The notes beneath the pieces are model-generated. The model saw only the letters and a list, made by a program, of their open reading frames with translations. It did not search any database and was not told the origin of the DNA. Positions 8,427 to 13,903 of a stretch of 13,903 nt of DNA are shown in pieces; within the stretch, counting starts at the first letter, position 1; every line of letters starts with the position of its first letter. A program made the translations under genes and the position numbers. The stretch comes from Chloroflexota bacterium (lineage in GTDB: Bacteria > Chloroflexota > Anaerolineae > J102): contig PIVW01000106.1 of assembly GCA_003353825.1 (NCBI GenBank), forward strand, positions 1-13,903, in the 5' to 3' direction.

Positions 8427-8609
8427 CTTAGTGGTGCTCTATCAGTATCTGTCTCTTTACAGACCTATTGACCTTGCGGTAACATGTTAGAGCATCATGT
8501 TTACCCCATCGTTATCTTTCGACCTGTTTGATTTCAAGCCCCGACACAACGTGTCTAGTGCATGTCAGGTGCAACGCATCTTAAATCGAACTGTAATCCT
8601 TGACAAACA

Positions 8610-8640
8610 AAACGCCAATCCCGATGTGGAATTGGCGTTT
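8610..8640 (-). terminator. Intrinsic terminator of rpmB
   Basis: Perfect 10-bp stem: AAACGCCAAT (8610-8619) and ATTGGCGTTT (8631-8640) around an 11-nt loop. Read on the minus strand the 3' arm ends in TTT and continues TTGTTTGTC, a T-rich tail. It starts 22 nt past the rpmB stop codon. This is a standard rho-independent terminator and separates rpmB from recJ transcription. Confidence 0.85.
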
Positions 8641-8661
8641 ACACCATGTCGTAGCTCAAGT

Positions 8662-8847
8662 TTAGCCTTTGGTTTTTGTCATAGTCTTCAAACAGCTGGT
8701 GCATATTTTGACCTGCCGCATCTCGCCGTTAAGCAAAACGCGTCGTTTCTGAACATTTGCATTCCAGCGTCGTTTTGTGTGTCGCTGCGAGAAGCTGACA
8801 TTGTTACCAAACTGCGGGCCTCGGCCACATACTTCACATTTTGCCAT
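8662..8847 (-). CDS. rpmB: 50S ribosomal protein L28, zinc-ribbon form
   Basis: Large-subunit ribosomal protein bL28, 61 aa, a normal short form. It starts MAKCEVCGRGPQFGNNVS, followed by the basic segment QRHTKRRWNANVQKRR typical of L28, and ends in VKICTSCLKTMTKTKG. Cys4, Cys7, Cys49 and Cys52 form two CxxC pairs, so this is the zinc-binding (C+) version. Such genes often have C- paralogues induced by zinc shortage; none is in this window. The ATG at 8847 has GGAG 10 nt upstream. A candidate promoter lies at 8960-8988 and a strong terminator follows at 8610-8640, so it is probably a single-gene transcript. It is divergent from the Asp23-family gene. Confidence 0.96.
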   Translation of the reverse strand: MAKCEVCGRGPQFGNNVSFSQRHTKRRWNANVQKRRVLLNGEMRQVKICTSCLKTMTKTKG

Positions 8848-8927
8848 CGTGGTACCACTCCAAGATCATGTTACGGTCTTTGATGGGCCGCCGCCGTCGC
8901 TGCGCTAGGACGCCACGTAGACAGCCA

Positions 8928-8952
8928 AGAAAAAGCCCCCTGGTTCGGGAGC
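8928..8952 (-). terminator. Terminator-like hairpin in the rpmB leader
   Basis: On the minus strand GCTCCC (8952-8947), loop GAACCA, GGGGGC (8940-8935) form a 6-bp stem with one G-U pair, followed by TTTTTCT (8934-8928). It lies 80-105 nt before the rpmB ATG, in the direction of rpmB transcription. It has the form of an intrinsic terminator, so it could act as an attenuator if transcription starts upstream of 8953. The stem is short, so this is tentative. Confidence 0.4.
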
Positions 8953-8959
8953 ACAAGGC

Positions 8960-8988
8960 AGAATATCATAATGCCGGCCATAATGCAA
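8960..8988 (-). promoter_or_regulatory. rpmB: Candidate sigma-70-type promoter for rpmB
   Basis: On the minus strand TTGCAT (8988-8983), a 17-nt spacer and TATTCT (8965-8960) form a good -35/-10 pair pointing at rpmB. The start of transcription would be near 8953, right at the hairpin of 8935-8952. An alternative, weaker pair lies further upstream (TTGCAG near 9026 with TTTATT near 9003). Predicted from pattern only. Confidence 0.4.
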
Positions 8989-9101
8989 AATGAAGACTGA
9001 ATAAATTCATTCACGATCTTGTCTGCAAGCGAAGTTGTACCTGCTAACTGCCCCTACAGTACCTCATTTTCTCAGCAGCGCAAATCTCTCGGAGTTATCG
9101 C

Positions 9102-9476
9102 GTGACAACGCGCCAATCCTCTCTCGGAAAAATCGAGATTTCAGCCAACGCCATCGCCACTTTGTCGGTCGAAACTGTTCTAGAATGTTATGGAGTGGTC
9201 GGTCTGACCGGTAAAACTAAGTTCGACGATTGGCGCAAAGGACTTTTACACGGTGTCAGCAGCCAACGGGGTGTTGATGTCACCATCGACGATGATGTCA
9301 TCGTTGTGGATCTTTACATAATCATCGAGTACGGCACACGCATTTCTGAGGTTGCCAGAAGTGTCATGCATCGCCTTCAGTACACGTTAGAGCAGACAAT
9401 GGGATTACCCATTGCCGCCGTCAATGTTCATGTGCAAGACTTGCGTGTGAGCGAGAGTGTTAAACATATACCTTAA
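9102..9476 (+). CDS. Asp23/Gls24 (YloU) family envelope stress-like protein
   Basis: A 124-residue Asp23/Gls24-family protein. In Firmicutes members are cytoplasmic proteins, some tethered to the membrane by AmaP, linked to alkaline and cell-envelope stress. The YloU-type member lies next to yloV (fakA). Family features are GKIEISANAIATLSVETVLECYGVVGL at the N-terminus (residues 9-35), a VDVTIDDDVIVVDLYIIIEYG strand pair (about 58-78), and the closing block LPIAAVNVHVQDLRV (102-116). The start is GTG at 9102, supported by GGAG 7 nt upstream; no in-frame ATG exists before residue 89. The next gene is fakA-like, on the same strand after a 207-nt gap filled with repeats. The gene order matches rpmB-yloU-yloV of Firmicutes. 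Exact role here is unknown. Confidence 0.9.
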   Translation: MTTRQSSLGKIEISANAIATLSVETVLECYGVVGLTGKTKFDDWRKGLLHGVSSQRGVDVTIDDDVIVVDLYIIIEYGTRISEVARSVMHRLQYTLEQTMGLPIAAVNVHVQDLRVSESVKHIP

Positions 9477-9527
9477 AAACCATCATGTTGTGGTTGAACA
9501 ATCATTGAGTCCACTGAAAAAAGCCTC

Positions 9528-9580
9528 TTAACCGCAAAGGACGCAGAGATCGCAGAGGAAAACATAGGGTTTCACGGAGA
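9528..9580. repeat. Dispersed-type intergenic repeat with 9-bp units
   Basis: Three 9-bp units lie in tandem: CGCAAAGGA (9533-9541), CGCAGAGAT (9542-9550) and CGCAGAGGA (9551-9559). They are preceded by TTAACC and followed by TTTCACGGAG. From general knowledge, closely similar strings recur between genes in Chloroflexota, cyanobacterial and other environmental genomes. The tract occupies the gap between the Asp23-family and fakA-like genes, and no terminator was recognised there. Confidence 0.6.
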
Positions 9581-9683
9581 AAAGCGTGTCCAATCCCCAC
9601 CATTTTTGTTGTTGTCTCGGCCTTCACTGCTTGTTTAGACCTTTTTTCAGGGGAGTCATCATTAGGTAACAGAGATTAGCCAA

Positions 9684-11411
9684 TTGATCACGTCTACAGA
9701 TACCTCGAGTTTTCATAGCAAGCACCCACCAGACCAGCCCGTTATCGAGATCGATGGATTTGATCTGAAACTCATGCTGGGTGCCGGATTTGGTTGCTTG
9801 AAACAACACAGTCATATCGTCGATGCCCTCAATGTCTTTCCTGTACCAGATGGGGACACAGGCACCAACATGGTACTCACCATGCAATCCGCGTGGGAAG
9901 AAGTATCTGCGCATGGTGGTCATCATTCAGGCGAAATGTTGCAAGCTTTTGCGGGTGGCGCCGTTCGCGGTGCGCGCGGCAATAGTGGTGTGATCCTCTC
10001 TCAGATCCTGCGAGGCCTGGCCGAACAACAGCGAGAGGGCCCAACCCTTGATGCAGAGCAGTTTGCGAATGCGATGCAGCAGGGCAAAGAAACCGCATAC
10101 AAAGGTGTAATGAAACCGGTGGAAGGCACGATCCTGACTGTCATACGTGAGGCTGCAGATGCCGCCGGCCATGCCGCTGCTATCAATCCCGATCTACGAT
10201 TTGTGCTTGACACAACACTGGCGAAAGCTAAACAGGCATTAGACAACACGCCCAACCTATTGCCCGTTCTTAAGCAGGCCGGTGTGGTCGACGCCGGGGG
10301 ACAGGGGCTTTGCTATATTCTTGAAGGCATGTCGATGTGCTTGCACGGCGAGCCCATGTTACAACCTGAACAGGTGTCAGCCGAGACCATGTCCGTACCT
10401 TTACCACAACCCGATCTCAAGGCTTTTGTACAGGATGAGTGGGGGTTTGACATCCAGTATTTGGTGTATGGCGAGCATCTGGACGAGGATGCTATACGCG
10501 AGCAACTCCTGGTCATGGGCGGAGATAGCGTGGTGGTAGGGAGTGTAGGAACGGTGGTGAAAGTCCATGTCCATCACGAAGATCCCGGACCTTTCCTCAG
10601 TTACGGCGCTTCCCTGGGCCATCTTGATGACATCGTCTTGGAAAACATGACTTTGCAAACACTGCGCCGCAAAGGCGAGTGGGATGAGAACGCGCCTGAC
10701 TCGATCGCGTTGCTTACCCCCGACACTGGCGCCGGCTCAACCCCTTTTCGTGACTGCTCAGCGGTGGTTGCCGTTGCCTCCGGTGAGGGATTGGTAAAAG
10801 TGCTCGAAAGCTTTGGTGTGTGCGCAATCGTGACAGGCGGCCAGACCATGAATCCCTCGACAGAGGAGTTATTGCAGGCGGCCAATAGTCTGCCTCATGA
10901 AGATGTGATCCTGCTGCCGAACAATAAAAACATCATTCTAGCGGCGCGACAAGCGGCAGCGCTGGCCACAAAACGCATCCATGTCATTGAGACCCACTCG
11001 GTACCACAGGGCATCGCCGCCATGCTGGGCTTTAATGCGGACGCCAGTGCTGAAAAGAATCTGGCAGCCATGTCGACGTCCTGCCAAGGTATCTATACGG
11101 CCGAGATTACCACCGCCGTTCGAGATGCCTCTATCGATGACATTGAGTGCTTTGTGGGAGATATGATCGGCCTGATCGATGGTAAACTCTGCTGCACTAG
11201 TGACGCTGTAAATGATATAGTGAAAGAAGTGCTGTCGCAGTTGGATCCAGATCAAGATGCCGAGATTCTTACACTTTACTATGGCGGTTCGGTTACAAGC
11301 GAAGAGGCACAGATATTGGCCAACGAACTAACAACAGAATTCCCCGAACATGAGATCGAATTAGTCTATGGTGGGCAACCCCACTACCATTACCTTATTG
11401 CTGTCGAGTAG
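9684..11411 (+). CDS. fakA: FakA-like fatty acid kinase (DAK2/DhaL domain plus DegV-like C-terminus)
   Basis: Homologue of FakA/YloV, the ATP-binding subunit of the two-part fatty acid kinase. It phosphorylates fatty acids presented by a FakB protein, feeding them into phospholipid synthesis. The 575-aa length is near the roughly 550 of Firmicutes FakA. The N-terminal DhaL-type kinase domain (about 24-225) has NVFPVPDGDTGTNM with Asp56 and Asp58 as magnesium ligands, RGARGNSGVILSQILRG (95-111), and VVDAGGQGL (201-209). The C-terminal half carries VTGGQTMNPSTEEL and LLPNNKNI, both hallmarks of the FakA central domain, and ends GGQPHYHYLIAVE. The first usable start is TTG at 9684: an in-frame stop lies at 9663 and the first ATG is inside the domain, so the TTG is well supported despite a weak Shine-Dalgarno. 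No fakB is in the window. The response regulator follows 46 nt downstream. Confidence 0.92.
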   Translation: MITSTDTSSFHSKHPPDQPVIEIDGFDLKLMLGAGFGCLKQHSHIVDALNVFPVPDGDTGTNMVLTMQSAWEEVSAHGGHHSGEMLQAFAGGAVRGARGNSGVILSQILRGLAEQQREGPTLDAEQFANAMQQGKETAYKGVMKPVEGTILTVIREAADAAGHAAAINPDLRFVLDTTLAKAKQALDNTPNLLPVLKQAGVVDAGGQGLCYILEGMSMCLHGEPMLQPEQVSAETMSVPLPQPDLKAFVQDEWGFDIQYLVYGEHLDEDAIREQLLVMGGDSVVVGSVGTVVKVHVHHEDPGPFLSYGASLGHLDDIVLENMTLQTLRRKGEWDENAPDSIALLTPDTGAGSTPFRDCSAVVAVASGEGLVKVLESFGVCAIVTGGQTMNPSTEELLQAANSLPHEDVILLPNNKNIILAARQAAALATKRIHVIETHSVPQGIAAMLGFNADASAEKNLAAMSTSCQGIYTAEITTAVRDASIDDIECFVGDMIGLIDGKLCCTSDAVNDIVKEVLSQLDPDQDAEILTLYYGGSVTSEEAQILANELTTEFPEHEIELVYGGQPHYHYLIAVE

Positions 11412-11457
11412 GCTATACGCTAGTGAAGTCCGAAAATATGAAACTGGGAGCTGACAG

Positions 11458-12154
11458 ATGACAACTTTGACCCGACCCCAAATCTTGATTGTCGAAGATG
11501 AAAGGGCAGTGGCGCGTGGCCTTGAGTATGCTCTAAATAGTGAGGGATTCGAGGTGTTTTGGGCCAAAACAGGTCAAGAGGCTCTGGCTCTCACCTACAG
11601 CGAACATCCTGACGCGATTTTACTTGACATAAAGATTCCTGGCATTAGCGGGCTTGATGTGTGCCGCCGTCTACGAGCTTACGGCAAGCGCCAACCCATT
11701 CTGATGCTGACTGCCAGAGACGAAGAGGTTGACAAGGTACTGGGACTGGAATTAGGGGCGGATGACTATATTGTAAAGCCATACAGTCTTAGGGAAGTGA
11801 TATCCCGTGTGCGAGCACAGTTGCGGCGGGCCTACGGCGAACTGGCTGCATCTGCCGACCATAACCAGCAGCTCCAGTTTGGCGATCTATCTTTGGATAT
11901 GAGCAGGCTCGAAGTGGAGCACAAAGGCCGGCTCGTTGAACTCACTCCCACCGAATTCCGCTTACTCCGTTATCTAGCCCGACATCCGGACAGCCTCTCA
12001 GTCGCTCGCAAATGATAGAAGCGGTTTGGGGTTACGAAAGCGATCTAGGCTATGACCGTACGGTTGATGTCCATATGCGCAGGCTACGACAGAAACTTGA
12101 GGATGATCCCGCGAATCCCGCCGCTTCATCACCGTCCGCGGGATCGGACATTAA
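11458..12154 (+). pseudogene. OmpR/PhoB-family response regulator, broken by two single-base deletions
   Basis: Two-component transcription regulator: receiver domain (residues 8-125) plus OmpR-type winged helix. The receiver is intact: acidic pair Glu13/Asp14, phospho-acceptor Asp57 in ILLDIKIPG, Thr85 in MLTARDEE, Lys107 in YIVKPYS. ATG 11458 has GGGAG 8 nt upstream. The first frame ends at 12015 (ARHPDSLSVARK). Adding one C near 11991 restores HPDQPLSRSQMIEAVWGYE, the expected winged-helix sequence, which continues through TVDVHMRRLRQKLEDDPANP from an ATG at 12012 that overlaps the stop as ATGA. Adding one C to the CCC at 12117-12119 restores RRFITVRGIGH before TAA at 12152, about five residues short of the usual end. 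With the lesions, the two pieces are 185 and 63 aa and neither holds a whole DNA-binding domain. No sensor kinase follows. Both lesions could be true decay or sequencing errors. Confidence 0.88.
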
Positions 12155-12218
12155 TTTCAGCCTGAGTGAGCACCGACACCGATTTCCGCCGCCGGTTGAG
12201 TGATTTCGAGGCGTGGAT

Positions 12219-12274
12219 ATGTTACAAACCTGTAACAACACGACAACCCTGCTGTCATCGAGCAGCGCTAGACT
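12219..12274 (+). promoter_or_regulatory. Candidate PhoB-type operator and promoter
   Basis: Four consecutive 11-mers begin at 12219, 12230, 12241 and 12252. Three carry TGT at the same place: ATGTTACAAAC, CTGTAACAACA and CTGTCATCGAG; the third unit, CGACAACCCTG, is degenerate. CTGTCAT is the E. coli Pho-box half-site, and 11-bp spacing is how PhoB/OmpR dimers read DNA. The first two also form a perfect inverted repeat TGTTACA-N4-TGTAACA (12220-12237). A possible -10, TAGACT (12269-12274), lies 10 nt after the last CTGTCAT, similar to Pho promoters; TATGTT (12278-12283) is an alternative. It would drive transcription toward the PDZ gene. Pattern evidence only. Confidence 0.4.
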
Positions 12275-12414
12275 GGCTATGTTGGATCACTTTTAGGACT
12301 GTGGATTCAATAACTTACGCAGCTCGCGTCATCTCAATAAGTTAGAGCGCATCGTTGCGGTCGTCCGTCGGGCAGGTGCAAGATCATGCCCCTACCCCGA
12401 ATTATCGAGATGAT

Positions 12415-12449
12415 ATCTTCAATCTTCAATCTTCAATCTTCAATCTTCA
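12415..12449. repeat. Five perfect ATCTTCA heptamer repeats
   Basis: Five exact head-to-tail copies of ATCTTCA span these 35 bp. PDZ-domain coding sequence begins at the next base (12450, IAAGIVRGDIL). Because the unit is 7 bp, every gain or loss shifts the reading frame by one. The perfect copies suggest recent slippage. Confidence 0.95.
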
Positions 12450-12512
12450 ATTGCCGCTGGCATTGTACGTGGTGACATCCTGCAAGGGCTCGATGGCAGC
12501 GAAATCGAAACT

Positions 12513-13628
12513 ATGTTTGACCTTCATAGCGCTCTCGATACAGTCGAACCGAGCGAAAAAGTAAACGTCGAAGTTCTGCACGGAGATGAGATTCGCACAT
12601 TAACAGTAGTGGTTGGCGATCGTAACGGCCAGCCGTATCTGGGGCTCACCCCCTACGCCATGGCTGCGATTGGTGGTGGATTCGTGCCCGGTTTACAAGA
12701 ATTCGATAGGCTATCAGAAGGGGCTGTGATCGTCGATGTTGTCGAAGATAGCCCCGCGGCTGCTGCCGATCTCGTGGCCGGTGATGTCATCATCGCTGTG
12801 GAGGATCAGGCTGTCGATGCCGAGCATGACCTTGCCGATCTGATCGCAGAGTATGATCCTGGCGACCAGGTTATGCTGGAAATCGCCAAAGCAGGAGAAG
12901 AGGGTGAACAAGTAAGTGTCGAACTGGCGGAACACCCCGACCGAGAAGGGGTTGCCTTCTTGGGCATCAAATACGCTCCAATCTCCATCCAAGAAACCTT
13001 CAGGGGGGATGGAACGCCCTTCGAGGGCCTGCCTTTTGATATCCTGCCTTTCGAAGACTTACCCTTCGAGAACCTCCCCTTTGGTAAGGAAGGCCTTCCC
13101 TTCGATGATATGCCTGGAACCATTGTCGAACAGGGCGCCGTCGTTGTCACCGTAGTTGCGGACGGTCCCGCCGCTGAAGCCGGTTTGCAAGAAGATGTCC
13201 TTATCGTTGCCATCGATGGTGACGAGGTCGACACTCCCGAAGCCATCGTCGATCTGATAAGCAGCAAGTCCCCAGGCGCCACCATCACCCTGATTGTGAA
13301 GGAGCAGGGCGTGGAAGAAACCAGCGAAGTCGAAGTCACGCTGGGCGAGCATCCCACCAGAGCTGGGGCAGGCTACCTGGGCGTGGAGATCGGCCTGTTC
13401 TTGAAGATGGAGCAGTTCCAGGAGGGTACCTCGCCTATCCCCGATATGTTCCGCTTCCGAATGCCGCACGGTCAGGATCAATTCGAATTCCACCGAGAAT
13501 TCGATCTGGATAGCCTGCCATTTGATCTCGACCAACTCCCCTTCGATCTGGATGAGCTGCACAAGCAATTCGATTTCGATTTCCAGACACCGCCAGGCTT
13601 TGGCGATAGTCCCGAACAATCCCTTTGA
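12513..13628 (+). CDS. PDZ-repeat protein, 5'-truncated, with LPF-rich segments
   Basis: The frame holds three PDZ-like units. PDZ domains bind peptide termini, usually in periplasmic or surface proteases and scaffolds; no protease domain remains here. Unit 1 is incomplete: in-frame PDZ sequence (AAGIVRGDILQGLDGSEIE) begins at 12450, before the first ATG at 12513, which sits inside the fold and has no Shine-Dalgarno. Numbered from that ATG, unit 2 is about 58-155 (SEGAVIVDVVEDSPAAAADL, AGDVIIAVEDQAV) and unit 3 about 202-295 (EQGAVVVTVVADGPAAEAGL). Each unit ends with a related block: GQPYLGL, VAFLGI, AGYLGV. Between 2 and 3 lies LPFDI LPFED LPFEN LPFGKEG LPFDD, and the tail repeats LPFDLDQ LPFDLDE. 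There is no signal peptide, so the gene is probably a 5'-truncated remnant, unless it is switched by the heptamer tract. The domain calls are firm; its activity is doubtful. Confidence 0.8.
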   Translation: MFDLHSALDTVEPSEKVNVEVLHGDEIRTLTVVVGDRNGQPYLGLTPYAMAAIGGGFVPGLQEFDRLSEGAVIVDVVEDSPAAAADLVAGDVIIAVEDQAVDAEHDLADLIAEYDPGDQVMLEIAKAGEEGEQVSVELAEHPDREGVAFLGIKYAPISIQETFRGDGTPFEGLPFDILPFEDLPFENLPFGKEGLPFDDMPGTIVEQGAVVVTVVADGPAAEAGLQEDVLIVAIDGDEVDTPEAIVDLISSKSPGATITLIVKEQGVEETSEVEVTLGEHPTRAGAGYLGVEIGLFLKMEQFQEGTSPIPDMFRFRMPHGQDQFEFHREFDLDSLPFDLDQLPFDLDELHKQFDFDFQTPPGFGDSPEQSL

Positions 13629-13903
13629 TCTCTAAACATTCTCAACAGATTCAGATCTTGAAGTATCTGTAGACCAGATAACATGATACCCGAATACCGG
13701 GATGTGCCATCGAAGCGAACAGGACGGCACAGTCGATCAGATTTCCCGGTATTCAGGTTTACTGGTTTACCGGTTAAAGATTAAAGGCTCTTTGGGACTT
13801 CGCGTGACGATCACGAATTTCCGTTGATGATTCCCCCACACCTAGTGGCTGGTTGTGTCAAGCGCCTAGATATAGTGTGGGAAAAATCCGTACCACGCGA
13901 AAT
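13629..13903. other. Non-coding right flank
   Basis: No gene is supported. It contains the nested inverted repeat at 13692-13754, tandem GGTTTACT/GGTTTACC/GGTTAAAG octamer-like units (about 13757-13780), and a 7-bp inverted pair CCCACAC/GTGTGGG (13835-13841, 13875-13881). No T-run terminator for the PDZ gene is evident. Confidence 0.5.
13692..13754. repeat. Nested inverted repeat downstream of PDZ gene
   Basis: Outer arms GAATACCGGGA (13692-13702) and TCCCGGTATTC (13744-13754) pair perfectly over 11 bp. Directly inside, TGTGCC (13703-13708) pairs with GGCACA (13726-13731), leaving a 17-nt loop and 12 unpaired bases on the 3' side. The result is a long stem with a one-sided bulge. No T-run follows, so it is not a standard terminator. 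It may be a palindromic intergenic element or a structured RNA 3' end. Confidence 0.75.

Larger units (their letters stand above)
12155..12449. other. Non-coding region between broken regulator and truncated PDZ gene
   Basis: About 300 nt with no supported gene. It contains an 11-bp-phased site (12219-12262), a possible -10 just after, an inverted pair TAACTTA (12311-12317) / TAAGTTA (12338-12344) with a 20-nt spacer, a weak GGGCA/TGCCC pair (12370-12391), and the heptamer tract at its right end. A sensor kinase gene and the signal peptide of the PDZ protein would be expected in an intact version of such a locus; neither is here. Confidence 0.6.

Noticed and set aside
8480..8489. Palindrome TAACATGTTA upstream of recJ as an operator
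   Set aside because: A 10-bp palindrome alone is expected by chance at this frequency, and no second site or known motif supports it.
8497..8883. Plus-strand open frame of 128 codons across rpmB
   Set aside because: It is antisense to rpmB and its terminator, and rpmB on the other strand is unmistakable.
11980..12015. Programmed -1 frameshift in the response regulator
   Set aside because: No X-XXY-YYZ slippery heptamer or following strong hairpin is visible; a one-base deletion explains it better.
12415..12449. CRISPR-like array
   Set aside because: Units are 7 bp, contiguous and without spacers; this is a simple tandem repeat.
12355..12564. Plus-strand frame of 69 codons running through the ATCTTCA tract
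   Set aside because: Its middle is just the translated heptamers and it then runs out of frame through PDZ coding sequence.
13059..13619. Minus-strand frame of 186 codons, and another at 12806-13357
   Set aside because: Both are antisense to the PDZ repeats, with low-complexity composition caused by the repeated LPF and acidic codons.

Overview
The window looks like chromosomal DNA of a free-living bacterium, most probably a Chloroflexota member (Anaerolineae/Caldilineae-like). That placement is inference. It rests on the style of the OmpR-type regulator, the PDZ protein, an FakA-type kinase beside an Asp23 gene, a RHS remnant, and intergenic DNA rich in short heptanucleotide and 9-bp repeats. 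There are no rRNA or tRNA genes, no CRISPR array and no complete insertion sequence.

Layout. (1) 148-900 (+) is a decayed YD-repeat (RHS) fragment that ends 17 nt before the stop codon of its convergent neighbour. (2) 917-3040 (-) encodes a membrane-anchored protein with two phospholipase-D HKD motifs and three tandem OB-fold repeats. (3) 3308-8426 (-) is a same-strand block: recJ (TTG or GTG start), a small two-helix membrane protein, a NagD-like HAD phosphatase, rlmN and fmt. The last three are tightly packed and probably one operon. (4) 8662-8847 (-) is rpmB, the four-cysteine form of L28, followed by a clear intrinsic terminator. (5) Divergent from rpmB are an Asp23/YloU-family gene (9102-9476) and a fakA-like gene (9684-11411). 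The rpmB/yloU/yloV(fakA) neighbourhood matches that known from Firmicutes, except that rpmB is inverted here. (6) 11458-12154 (+) is an OmpR/PhoB response regulator broken by two single-base deletions. About 300 nt of non-coding DNA follow, with an 11-bp-phased PhoB-like site and a tract of five ATCTTCA units. Then comes a PDZ-repeat protein (to 13628) whose 5' end is cut exactly at that tract. (7) The last 275 nt are non-coding and hold inverted repeats.

How the genes relate. The core block is housekeeping: initiator-tRNA formylation (Fmt), 23S rRNA/tRNA methylation (RlmN), single-strand DNA exonuclease (RecJ), ribosomal protein L28, and fatty-acid phosphorylation (FakA). The flanks carry accessory or eroding material: the RHS fragment, the PLD-OB protein and the regulator/PDZ locus. 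The two best leads are the PLD plus triple-OB architecture, and the regulator/PDZ locus, where a heptamer tract sits at the gene break and could act as a frame switch. No gene set in the window clearly forms a new multi-gene system.
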